From: Kitasatospora sp. SUK 42
GTDB lineage: Bacteria > Actinomycetota > Actinomycetes > Streptomycetales > Streptomycetaceae
Length of the DNA stretch: 64,000 nt
Reading direction: 5' to 3'
NCBI RefSeq assembly: GCF_015776785.2
Contig: NZ_LFMD02000007.1
Span: 955,547-1,019,546 of the forward strand
This document shows positions 50,328 to 57,889 of the stretch, in pieces. Numbering within the stretch: position 1 is the stretch's first letter; the number at the start of each line of letters is the position of its first letter. The position numbers and the translations under genes were made by a program. The notes beneath the pieces are model-generated. The model ran no database searches. It was not told the DNA's origin and was given only the letters and a program-made list of their open reading frames with translations.

Positions 50328-50486
50328 CGCCTTCCGGAGCACTCCCAAGCTTGGCACCGGGCCATCCTGCCAGCTCAACGCCGTTCCCGCGCTCCCCCGC
50401 GGGACCACCGCGGCCTCCCTCCCGGGAGGGAGGCCGTTCCCCGCCCCGGCGGGATCCGCTCACCCGGCCTCCTCCGGTCGAATGGA

Positions 50487-50513
50487 GTCACCGTCCGAAG
50501 CGCGGACGGTGAC
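50487..50513. promoter_or_regulatory. 11-bp inverted repeat before the ABC operon
   Basis: GTCACCGTCCG (50487-50497) and CGGACGGTGAC (50503-50513) form a perfect dyad with a 5-bp spacer, ending 24 bp before the GTG of the ATPase gene. Position suggests an operator for the adjacent response regulator, or a hairpin in the mRNA leader. In the two-component context I favour the operator. Confidence 0.55.
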
Positions 50514-50537
50514 CACCTGTGAGGAGGGGCGGCCACC

Positions 50538-51458
50538 GTGATCGAGATCCAGGGCCTGACCAAGGAGTACGACGGCCGACGAGTCGTCGACGACCTGTCC
50601 TTCGAGGTCCGGCCCGGAGTGGTGACCGGCTTCCTCGGCCCGAACGGCGCCGGGAAGAGCACCACCATGCGGCTGGTCCTCGGCCTGGACCGGCCCACCG
50701 CCGGACACGCCCTGGTCGACGGCCGCCCGTACGCCGAACTCGCCGAGCCGCTGCGCCGGGTGGGCGCGCTGCTGGACGCCCAGGCCCTGCACGGCGGGCG
50801 GACGGCGCAGGGCCACCTGCGCTGGCTCGCCGCGAGCAACGGCCTCCCGCAGCGACGGGTCGGCGAGGTGCTGGCCCAGGTGGGCCTGGCGGAGGTGGCC
50901 GGACGGCGGATCCGGGGCTTCTCCCTCGGCATGCGCCAGCGCCTCGGGGTGGCCGCCGCGCTGCTCGGCGACCCACCGGTGCTGATGCTGGACGAACCGG
51001 TGAACGGCCTCGACCCCGAGGGCATCCGCTGGATCCGCACCCTGTTGCGCGAACTCGCCGCCGAGGGGCGTTCGGTCCTGGTCTCCTCCCACCTGATGAC
51101 CGAGATGGCGCTCACCGCGGACCACCTGGTGGTGATCGGCCGCGGCCGACTGCTCGCGGACGCCGCCACCACCGAGTTCATCGACCGCCACGGCCGGACC
51201 CGGATCCGGGTGCGGGCCGTGGACCCGGCCAAGCTGGCCGCCCTGTTCGGCGGCGGCGGCGGTCACGAGTTCGCCGCCGAACAGGTCGACGGCGGCGCGT
51301 GGGAGGTGACCGGCGCCGAACCCGAGCGGATCGCGGCGCTCGCCGCCGCCAACGGCGTGGTGCTGTACGAGATCGCGGTCCAGCAGGACTCGCTGGAGGA
51401 GGCGTTCATGCGGATGACCGCCGACAGCGTCGAGTACCGCGCAGAGGTCGCACGGTGA
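50538..51458 (+). CDS. ABC transporter ATP-binding protein (DRR/antibiotic-resistance type)
   Basis: A 306-aa ATPase. It has Walker A GPNGAGKST, a Q-loop with LLDAQAL, signature FSLGMRQRL, Walker B VLMLDEPVNGLDPEG and H-loop SSHLM. The C-terminal domain (residues 215-300) resembles DrrA/BcrA-like ATPases. GTG at 50538 follows GAGGAGGGG. Its TGA overlaps the start of the first permease. It probably drives export of a peptide or lipid-active compound. Confidence 0.94.
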   Translation: MIEIQGLTKEYDGRRVVDDLSFEVRPGVVTGFLGPNGAGKSTTMRLVLGLDRPTAGHALVDGRPYAELAEPLRRVGALLDAQALHGGRTAQGHLRWLAASNGLPQRRVGEVLAQVGLAEVAGRRIRGFSLGMRQRLGVAAALLGDPPVLMLDEPVNGLDPEGIRWIRTLLRELAAEGRSVLVSSHLMTEMALTADHLVVIGRGRLLADAATTEFIDRHGRTRIRVRAVDPAKLAALFGGGGGHEFAAEQVDGGAWEVTGAEPERIAALAAANGVVLYEIAVQQDSLEEAFMRMTADSVEYRAEVAR

Positions 51459-52201
51459 ACCTCAACCCGCCCGCCCGGCGGGCCTTCAACGCCGAGCGGA
51501 TCAAGTTCACCACCCTCCACTCGCTCTGGCTCCCGCCACTGGTCGCCGTACTGCTCAGCGCCGGTGTCACCACGGCCGTCGGCACGTGGCTCCACGGCGC
51601 GGACCACAACATCACCGACGACCCCGGCGTCGGCGTCTTCTACGGGCTCAACTTCGGCCAGGTCGCCCTGGTCTCCTTCGGCGTCCTGCTGATCGGGCAG
51701 GAGTTCAACACCCGGATGCTCGACGTCTCGCTCACCGCCGTCCCCCGACGCGGCCGGCTGTACGGGGCCAAGCTGGCGCTGGGGGCGCTGGTCGGCCTCG
51801 GAGCGGGCGCGGCCGGAACGGCGGGCGCCTTCGCCGGGTACGCGGCCACCATCCCCGGCGACTGGCACGGCCCCGCGTTCACTCGCGCGGCCACGGCCGG
51901 CGTGCTCTACCCCACGCTACTGGTGGTGTTCTGCCTCGGACTGACCGCGATGCTGGGCAACCTCACCGCCGCCATGGGCCTGTTGACCCCGACCGTCTTC
52001 CTGCTCTCGCCGCTGCTCGGCAGCGTGCCGGGGGTGCGCCGGGTGGTCCAGTTCCTGCCCGACCGGGCCGGCCAGTACGCGCTGCACTACGCCGACGATC
52101 CGCAGGTCGCGTACGGGCACTGGACCGGACTGCTGATCATGGCGTTCTGGACGGCCGTGGCGGCGTACGGCGGCCTGCTCGCCCTGCGGCGCACCAAGTG
52201 A
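51455..52201 (+). CDS. ABC transporter permease (ABC-2 type), copy 1
   Basis: A 248-aa permease with six predicted helices. It has a conserved amphipathic start FNAERIKFTTLHSLW, GQEFNTRMLDVSLTAVPRRGRLYGAKL, LTAMLGNLTAAMGLLTP and a final GHWTGLLIMAFW helix. GTG overlaps the ATPase stop (GTGA). It is clearly paralogous to the next gene, with equal length and the same motifs. Confidence 0.93.
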   Translation: MNLNPPARRAFNAERIKFTTLHSLWLPPLVAVLLSAGVTTAVGTWLHGADHNITDDPGVGVFYGLNFGQVALVSFGVLLIGQEFNTRMLDVSLTAVPRRGRLYGAKLALGALVGLGAGAAGTAGAFAGYAATIPGDWHGPAFTRAATAGVLYPTLLVVFCLGLTAMLGNLTAAMGLLTPTVFLLSPLLGSVPGVRRVVQFLPDRAGQYALHYADDPQVAYGHWTGLLIMAFWTAVAAYGGLLALRRTK

Positions 52202-52224
52202 CCTCGGAGCAAGGAGAGGTGAGG

Positions 52225-52971
52225 ATGGGCCTGGGCAACGCCCTGCGCGCCGAACGGATCAAGTTCACCACCCTGCCCTCGCAGTGGACGGCCCCGCTGA
52301 CGGCACTGGTGCTGACCGTCGGCATCACGGCGGCCGTCAACGCCGCCTACGCGACGAAGGACCACACCCCCGGCGAGGACCCGGCGGGCGGGATCTTCTA
52401 CGGCCTGCTGTTCGGCCACGTCGCGGTGGCCTGCCTCGGAATCCTGCTGGTCGGGCAGGAGTTCAACACCCGGATGATCGGCGCCTCGCTCACCGCCGTC
52501 CCCCGGCGGGGCCGGCTGTACGGTGCCAAGCTGATGCTCGGCGCCGGGCTGGGCCTGCTGCTCGGGCTGGCCTCGACGGCGGGCTGCTTCCTCGCCTACG
52601 ACGCCACGGCCGGCCTGGACCTGTCCACCCCGGGGCTGGGGCGCAGTTTCCTGGCGGGGGTGCTCTACCACCCGATGATGGTGCTGATCTGCCTCGGGCT
52701 GACCGCGATGCTGGGCAACTTCAGCGCGGCGCTCGGGCTGCTCACCCCGATGGTGTTCCTCGGTACCACCTGGCTGGCCGCGATCCCCGGCGTCCGCGAG
52801 GCCGGCCAGTTCCTGCCCGACCGGGCCGGGCTGTACGCGATGCGCACCCAGCCCGAGGCGGGCATCCACTACGGGCACTGGACCGGGCTGCTGATCATGG
52901 CGCTGTGGACCGCTGCGGCGGTGTACGGCGGGTGGCGGGCGATGCGGCGGTACGAGGCCTCGGGGGGCTGA
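52225..52971 (+). CDS. ABC transporter permease (ABC-2 type), copy 2
   Basis: A 248-aa permease paralogous to the gene just upstream: LRAERIKFTTLPSQW, GQEFNTRMIGASLTAVPRRGRLYGAKL, LTAMLGNFSAALGLLTP, GHWTGLLIMALW. The two probably form a heterodimer driven by the upstream ATPase. ATG follows AAGGAGAGG. The stop is followed at once by heptad palindrome element E. Confidence 0.93.
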   Translation: MGLGNALRAERIKFTTLPSQWTAPLTALVLTVGITAAVNAAYATKDHTPGEDPAGGIFYGLLFGHVAVACLGILLVGQEFNTRMIGASLTAVPRRGRLYGAKLMLGAGLGLLLGLASTAGCFLAYDATAGLDLSTPGLGRSFLAGVLYHPMMVLICLGLTAMLGNFSAALGLLTPMVFLGTTWLAAIPGVREAGQFLPDRAGLYAMRTQPEAGIHYGHWTGLLIMALWTAAAVYGGWRAMRRYEASGG

Positions 52972-52980
52972 CGGCGGGCG

Positions 52981-53116
52981 GCGAACAAAAAACAGCAAAC
53001 AGATGACAGATTTCGAAATCTGTCATCTGTTCGCTGTTCGCTGCCATCCGTTCGCCGTCGGACGCCAGCCATCGGCCGCCAGACGTCAGCCGTCGACAGT
53101 CGGCGGCCGGCCGTCA
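52981..53116. repeat. Heptad palindrome element E
   Basis: Centre ACAGATTTCGAAATCTGT (53006-53023), identical to element B. Palindrome 52991-53038 has one mismatch in 24 bp per arm. To the right the 7-bp register runs on for over 90 bp: CATCTGT, TCGCTGT, TCGCTGC, CATCCGT, TCGCCGT, CGGACGC, CAGCCAT, CGGCCGC, CAGACGT, CAGCCGT, CGACAGT and so on, reaching the stop codon (53114-53116) of the converging gene. A likely bidirectional terminator. Confidence 0.9.
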
Positions 53117-53857
53117 GACGCCGGCCGTCCCCCGCAACGCCGGGTGGTCCGCGATCACCGTGCAGCTACCCGGCGCGATCTCCGTGAAGCCCGCGTCCTG
53201 GACCACCGGCAGTCCGCTGCGGACCAGCCCCTCCCACGCCTCCGGCGAGGCCGTCCGAACCGCGAGCGCGAACCCGGACTCCGCCCACTCCTTGCGCTGG
53301 GCGTCGTCCAGCCGCCACCAGGCGAGCTGCGCGGCGTGCCCGGTCTGCGCCATCGTCTTGCCCGCGCTCATCTCCAGCTCCGGGTTGAGCCACAGCACCG
53401 GCAGCCCCTGCTCGGGCGCACCGGGCTCGCCCGCCTCCTCCAGGTCCGTCCCGGAGACCTGGAGCTTGGCGAGGTCCTTCGGCCAGCCGTCCAGCGGAAT
53501 CGGCGGGAACACCCGCACCTCCGCCTCCCGTCCCCGCACCGTGATGCCCGGCAGCTCGCCCGCCCGGCGCCACTCCCCGCCCCGGGCCCGTCGCACCACC
53601 TTGCGGATCCGGGCGTCCTCCCAGGCCGTGACCCGCTCCGCCCACTCGCCGTCCGCCTCCGTCACCCGGGGGTCGGCGAGCAGCGTGAGCACCGCCCGCG
53701 CCGAGGTCTCCAGCGCGTCCGTCCGCCCGGGCGGCGTGGCCCGCTCCAACCGGACGACCAGCGGCAGCACGTACTGCGGCAGCTCGTCGCGGTCCTCGGG
53801 GTCGGGGGAAGCATCGGTCGCGGGAACGGAGGCCTGGTCATCGAACGGAGAAGTCAC
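53114..53857 (-). CDS. Peptidyl-tRNA hydrolase, Pth2-like (PTH2 fold)
   Basis: A 247-aa protein. The C-terminal 110 residues carry Pth2 features: PVLWLNPELEMSAGKTMAQTGHAAQLAWW (K, Q-x-x-H and A-x-x-A positions) and VVQDAGFTEIAPGSCTVIA. The N-terminal half (LPQYVLPLVVRLERATPP..., ...VTAWEDARIRKVVRRARGG) is particular to actinobacteria. It may hydrolyse peptidyl-tRNA or a related ester; standard bacteria rely on Pth1, so this one is accessory. GTG at 53857 is preferred over an upstream start. Confidence 0.85.
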   Translation of the reverse strand: MTSPFDDQASVPATDASPDPEDRDELPQYVLPLVVRLERATPPGRTDALETSARAVLTLLADPRVTEADGEWAERVTAWEDARIRKVVRRARGGEWRRAGELPGITVRGREAEVRVFPPIPLDGWPKDLAKLQVSGTDLEEAGEPGAPEQGLPVLWLNPELEMSAGKTMAQTGHAAQLAWWRLDDAQRKEWAESGFALAVRTASPEAWEGLVRSGLPVVQDAGFTEIAPGSCTVIADHPALRGTAGV

Positions 53858-53956
53858 CCGTCCAGCATGCCAGCCCCGCCCCACCCGGCTCCCCCAGCCC
53901 CACTCCTCCCCGTCCCACCCCTCCCCGTCCGTCCCCGGCCATCCCCCCGCTCCGGC

Positions 53957-54469
53957 TCAGCGCAGCCGCTGCCGCAACTCGTCCACCGCCGCCCGGATGC
54001 CCGCGCCGTACGCGTCCCCGGGCAGCGCGTCCAGGCTCCGCACGGCCCGTTCGAGCTGCTCGCGCGCCAGGTCGGGCTCGCCGAGCTTGAGGTGGTCGGA
54101 GGCCAGGTTGAGGTGCAGCGAGGGGTAGAAGGCCCGCACCTGGAGGGCGGACTCGTACGTCCGGGCGCGCTCGGCGGTCAGCGAGTCGGCGGCCGCGAGG
54201 GCCCGGCGGTCCCACTCCAGCTCGGCCCTGGGGTCGTCCTGCAGGTCGGCCAGATAGTGCGCCAGGACACAGCGGTGGAAGACGTCCCGCTCCCCCAGCG
54301 CCTCCCAGAGCGCCTCGAAGCTGGCCCGCGCCTCGGCCGTCCGCCCGTGCTGGGCCGCCTGCACGCCGTCCAGCCCGAGTGCGATCCGGTCCAGTGCCGA
54401 CGACTCGTCGGCAGCGGACTCCCCCGAGCGCACGCCCCTCGAACCGGGCACATCAGACACATCGGACAT
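53957..54469 (-). CDS. TPR-like hypothetical protein, 170 aa
   Basis: A helical protein with two or three tetratricopeptide-like segments: LDGVQAAQHGRTAEARASFEALWEALG, HLNLASDHLKLGEPDLAREQLERAVRSL. It is probably a protein-interaction scaffold in the cytoplasm. The first 25 residues are a Ser/Asp-rich disordered start, with repeated MSDVSDV. No enzyme motif. It lies downstream of the next minus-strand gene by about 110 bp containing a tandem repeat. Confidence 0.8.
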   Translation of the reverse strand: MSDVSDVPGSRGVRSGESAADESSALDRIALGLDGVQAAQHGRTAEARASFEALWEALGERDVFHRCVLAHYLADLQDDPRAELEWDRRALAAADSLTAERARTYESALQVRAFYPSLHLNLASDHLKLGEPDLAREQLERAVRSLDALPGDAYGAGIRAAVDELRQRLR

Positions 54470-54517
54470 GTCCGCAGCCTAACCGCCCACCCGCCGCCGC
54501 GCCCCGTCCAGCCGGTG

Positions 54518-54585
54518 CCGATGCCCGCTCAGCACCGACGCCCGCTCAGCACCGACACGGGCTCAGCACCGACGCGGGCTCAGCG
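54518..54585. repeat. 17-bp tandem repeat (4 copies) containing a stop codon
   Basis: Four exact-register 17-mers: CCGATGCCCGCTCAGCA, CCGACGCCCGCTCAGCA, CCGACACGGGCTCAGCA, CCGACGCGGGCTCAGCG. The fourth contains the TCA at 54580-54582, stop codon of the 309-aa minus-strand gene. The other three each carry a TCA at the same place. The array extends from the stop outward. Confidence 0.85.
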
Positions 54586-55509
54586 CCGGTAGCCGCGCTG
54601 CGGGTCCCGCTCCTCCGCGTCCTCGTACATGAGGAACCAGCCCTCCGGATGCGTCGCCGCCAGCAGCAGCTCGGTGCGCTGTTCCGCGCCCAGCTCAGGG
54701 TCCCCGTCGTCCGGCCCGTACACGCCGAAGAGCTCGTCGTGGCAGCCGTCCCAGTCGTAGTCGTACAGGTCGGCCGGCAGGTCGCCCATCATGTCCGCGA
54801 CCGACTCGGGCTGGGCCCCGAGCAGCGCGCGGGCGTCCACCAGCGCCATCCGCAGCGCGAGCTCCTCGGCCAGGCAGCGCGGCAGCGGCCACTCGCCGAG
54901 TGCGAGGTCGTCGGCGAGGTCGTCGAAGGCCCGGGCCATCGTGCGGCGCCAGCCCTGGTGCAGCCGCCAGGTGCGCTGGGGCAGCCGGGCGAAGACCGCC
55001 CAGTCCACGTCCTCGCCCTCGGCGACCGGCTCGTCCGCGTGCTCGTCGAGGTCGTCGTAGGCGGCGTCGGCCAGGCCGATCAGCTGGGCGTGCAGCAGAC
55101 AGGCGGTGCGCGGGGTGAGGGTCCAGTCCGCACCCGCGCCGCCGTCCTCCTCGTCGCCGTCCAGCGGGAACAGCTCGCCGAAGTCCGGCGTGAAGTCCTC
55201 GGTGACGCTGATCTCCAGCGTGCCGCCCATCGCCTCGACGCCGGGGATGGCGGCCACCAGCCGATCGGGGTGCAGCAGCGCGCCGAGCGCGGCGTTGGCG
55301 TCCTCAGCCACCTCCCGCAGCAGTTCGCGGCGCTGGCCGACCGGATCGATGCCGTCGAAGTCCAGCTCCTCGACGGCCTTGATCGCGGCCGCGCGCAGCG
55401 CCGGCCAGTCGGTGATCCGCAGGCCCAGCACCACCGTCGCCTCGATCTCCTGCGCACCGGAGAATTCCGCCGCGCCCGGCCCCTGCGGATGATCGCTTCG
55501 CTCGCCCAT
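54580..55509 (-). CDS. Conserved acidic hypothetical protein, 309 aa
   Basis: A soluble, strongly acidic protein: VEELDFDGIDP, EDANAALGAL, DGDEEDGGAGADW, DDLDEHADEPVAEGEDVDW, DLPADLYDYDWDGCHDELFGVYGPDDGDPE. Aromatic/acidic clusters suggest a compact all-helical domain in the C-terminal half. No catalytic motif or membrane segment. I recognise it only as a streptomycete-type conserved hypothetical. ATG at 55509 is close to the promoter region shared with the divergent YbjQ gene. Confidence 0.75.
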   Translation of the reverse strand: MGERSDHPQGPGAAEFSGAQEIEATVVLGLRITDWPALRAAAIKAVEELDFDGIDPVGQRRELLREVAEDANAALGALLHPDRLVAAIPGVEAMGGTLEISVTEDFTPDFGELFPLDGDEEDGGAGADWTLTPRTACLLHAQLIGLADAAYDDLDEHADEPVAEGEDVDWAVFARLPQRTWRLHQGWRRTMARAFDDLADDLALGEWPLPRCLAEELALRMALVDARALLGAQPESVADMMGDLPADLYDYDWDGCHDELFGVYGPDDGDPELGAEQRTELLLAATHPEGWFLMYEDAEERDPQRGYRR

Positions 55510-55647
55510 GGGGCTACGGTACGGCTTTTCCGTCGCCCGATCACCGGTCTGAACCAGCTTCCCGACGCCTTCTCGGCCACCTCTTCCCGACCGTCCACCG
55601 GCCGCGCCTCTGTCACTCGGACGCGCTACCCCGGCAGGATGGGCCCC

Positions 55648-56019
55648 ATGGCTGACATCAACGAGTACGGCGGCGGGCAGGGCCCGAACGCCGACGTCCT
55701 GGTCGTGACCACCAACGACATCCCCGGCTACCGGGTCGACCACGTGATCGGCGAGGTCTTCGGACTGACCGTGCGCAGCCGTCACATCGGCAGCCAGATC
55801 GGCGCCGGACTGAAGTCGCTGATCGGCGGCGAGCTGCGCGGCCTGACGAAGACCCTGGTCGAGAGCCGCAACGAGGCGATGGCGCGGCTGGTCGAGCAGA
55901 CCAAGGCGCGCGGCGGCAACGCGGTGCTGATGATGCGCTTCGACGTGACGGAGGCGGCGGACGTGGGCACCGAGGTCTGCGCCTACGGCACGGCCGCGGT
56001 GGTCTCGCCCGCCTCCTGA
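55648..56019 (+). CDS. YbjQ family protein (UPF0145, heavy-metal-binding-like)
   Basis: A 123-aa protein with YbjQ hallmarks: VVTTNDIPGYRVDHVIGEVFGLTVRSRH, SLIGGELRGLTKTLVESRNEAMARLV, GGNAVLMMRFDVTE. It probably forms a pentameric ring; the function is unclear. ATG 55648 with AGGA 8 nt upstream is preferred; ATG 55639 is also in frame. Its stop lies in the first unit of a 12-bp tandem repeat. Confidence 0.93.
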   Translation: MADINEYGGGQGPNADVLVVTTNDIPGYRVDHVIGEVFGLTVRSRHIGSQIGAGLKSLIGGELRGLTKTLVESRNEAMARLVEQTKARGGNAVLMMRFDVTEAADVGTEVCAYGTAAVVSPAS

Positions 56020-56058
56020 GACGCCTCCCGGGACACCTCCTGGGACACCTCCTGAGGC
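56011..56058. repeat. 12-bp tandem repeat (4 copies) containing a stop codon
   Basis: GCCTCCTGAGAC, GCCTCCCGGGAC, ACCTCCTGGGAC, ACCTCCTGAGGC. The TGA at 56017-56019 in the first unit is the stop of the YbjQ gene; the fourth unit repeats it. It is analogous to the repeats at 3265, 9365 and 54518. Confidence 0.8.
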
Positions 56059-56120
56059 CGCCCCCTCACCTGGGGAAACGCCTCGGGGAACAGCCGCCGG
56101 TCCGCCCATGTTTCACCGGC

Positions 56121-57329
56121 GTGACTGTTTACGGCGCAACTAATGGTGCAACCGGCGGCTCGACCAGCGACGCGGTCGGCGACCCGGTCGGCGACGCGAC
56201 CAGCGGCTCGGTCGGCCGCACGAGCGGTGACGAGCAGCACCGCGTCGACGTCCTGGTGGTGGGCGCCGGGCAGGCGGGCCTGTCCGCCGCCTACCACCTC
56301 CGCCGCCGCGGCTTCGCCCCCTACCGGGACGGAGTCGACGGCGGCTTCGTGGTGCTCGACGCCAACGCCACCCCCGGCGGCGCCTGGGCGCACCGCTCGC
56401 CGTCCCTGCGGATGGCCACCGTGCACGGCTTCCACGACCTCCCGGACGCCGAGCTCCCGCCGCCCGATCCCGAGGCCCCCGCGCGCGAGGTGGTGCCGGG
56501 GTACTTCGCGGCGTACGAGGCCCGGCACGCGCTCCCGGTCGTACGCCCGGTCGCGGTTCACGCGGTGCGCGCCGAGTCCGAGCGCCCCGACTCCCGGCTG
56601 CTGGTCGAGACCGACCGCGGCACCTGGTCCACCCGGGCGCTGATCAACGCCACCGGCACCTGGACCCGCCCCTTCCTCCCCCACTACCCGGGCCGCTTCG
56701 CGGGCCGGCAGCTGCACTACGCCGACTACCGGGGCCCCGAGGAGTTCACCGGCCGGCGGGTCCTGGTGGTGGGCGGCGGCGCCTCGGCGATCCAGGTGCT
56801 GTCCGAGGTGGCGGCGGTCGGCGAGACGGTCTGGGTCACCCGCTCCGAACCGGTCTACCACGAAGGGCCGTTCACCCCCGAGTACGGACGCGCCGTGGTC
56901 GCCAAGGTCGAGGAGCGGGTCCGCCAGGGCCTGCCGGTGCGCAGCGTGGTGAGCGTGACCGGGCTCGGCCCGTCCGTCGCGTACCGGCGCGCCGAGGAGC
57001 TGGGTGCGCTGCACCGCCGACCGATGTTCGACCGGCTGACCGAGCACGGGGTCGCCTGGGGGGACGAGGAGCTGGCGGTGGACGCGATCGTCTGGGCGAC
57101 CGGCTTCCGCCCCGAGGTCGGCCACCTGGCCCCACTCGGCCTGCGCTCCCCCGGCGGCGGCATCGCGCTCACCGGCACCCGGGCCACCGCCGACCCGCGC
57201 GTCCACCTGGTCGGCTACGGCCCGTCCGCCAGCACCATCGGCGCCAACCGGGCCGGGCGCGCCGCCGTCAACGACCTGGTCGGGCTGCTCGGGGACCCGG
57301 CGGGGCAACCCACCCCGGCCGCGGTCTGA
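56121..57329 (+). CDS. Flavin-containing NAD(P)-dependent oxidoreductase
   Basis: A 402-aa two-dinucleotide-fold enzyme. FAD-binding VLVVGAGQAGLSAAYHLRRRG is at about residues 44-64; GGAWAHRSPSLRM, INATGTWTRPF, NAD(P)-binding VLVVGGGASAIQVL and WATGFRPE follow. It resembles the FMO/thioredoxin-reductase-like flavoproteins but lacks CxxC and the Baeyer-Villiger fingerprint. GTG at 56121 gives a 40-residue Gly/Asp/Thr repeat leader (SDAVGDPVGDATSGSVG) that may not be translated. A start nearer residue 40 is possible. Confidence 0.88.
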   Translation: MTVYGATNGATGGSTSDAVGDPVGDATSGSVGRTSGDEQHRVDVLVVGAGQAGLSAAYHLRRRGFAPYRDGVDGGFVVLDANATPGGAWAHRSPSLRMATVHGFHDLPDAELPPPDPEAPAREVVPGYFAAYEARHALPVVRPVAVHAVRAESERPDSRLLVETDRGTWSTRALINATGTWTRPFLPHYPGRFAGRQLHYADYRGPEEFTGRRVLVVGGGASAIQVLSEVAAVGETVWVTRSEPVYHEGPFTPEYGRAVVAKVEERVRQGLPVRSVVSVTGLGPSVAYRRAEELGALHRRPMFDRLTEHGVAWGDEELAVDAIVWATGFRPEVGHLAPLGLRSPGGGIALTGTRATADPRVHLVGYGPSASTIGANRAGRAAVNDLVGLLGDPAGQPTPAAV

Positions 57330-57345
57330 CCCGCGGCCACCCGCC

Positions 57346-57852
57346 TCACCCCCCTTCACGAACCCCCTCGCCGGCCCCCTCACCGACCGCCTCGCCGGCC
57401 CCCTCACCGGCGAGCCGGTCACGGTGCTCCTCGGCCCAACCACCCAGCAGCACCAGCACCTCGTGCAGCGACCGCCCGAGCCCGGTGAGCGCGTACTCGA
57501 CCCGGTAGGGCGGTTCGGCCCGGGCGGTACGGCTGACGTACCCCTCGTGTTCGAGCGTGCGCAGCGCACGGGTCAGCACCCGGCGGCTGAGGTCGGCCAC
57601 AGCCCGGTCCAACTCGTTGTAGCCGTAGGGGCGTTCGGCCAGCAGGCTGATCAGGACGACGCTCCAGCGGTCCCCGATCCGGTGCAGCACGGACGTTGCC
57701 GGGCAGTGCGCCCGGTCATCCGCCGACACCGGCCCGCCCGGGCTCCCCGCCACGGGCGCAGCGGACACGGGCGCAGTGGACATGCGCACAGTGGACACGG
57801 GCGCAGTGGACACGGATGTTCCCTCTATCGGCGAACCGCTCACCCGGCCCAT
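57346..57852 (-). CDS. HxlR (DUF24) family transcriptional regulator, possible redox sensor
   Basis: A 168-aa winged-helix regulator. The core AHCPATSVLHRIGDRWSVVLISLLAERPYGYNELDRAV begins with a single conserved Cys in the position used by redox-sensing DUF24 proteins such as QorR and HypR; the wing is ...VEYALTGLGRSL. The N-terminus (about 45 residues) contains a VSTAPVS repeat encoded by a 15-bp tandem repeat, and the C-terminus ends in EGAGE repeats. ATG at 57852 follows GGAG. Divergent from an NmrA-like reductase that it probably controls. Confidence 0.9.
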   Translation of the reverse strand: MGRVSGSPIEGTSVSTAPVSTVRMSTAPVSAAPVAGSPGGPVSADDRAHCPATSVLHRIGDRWSVVLISLLAERPYGYNELDRAVADLSRRVLTRALRTLEHEGYVSRTARAEPPYRVEYALTGLGRSLHEVLVLLGGWAEEHRDRLAGEGAGEAVGEGAGEGVREGG

Positions 57853-57889
57853 GATCGCTCCAACCACACCACGGAGCCGAGGAGTTCAC

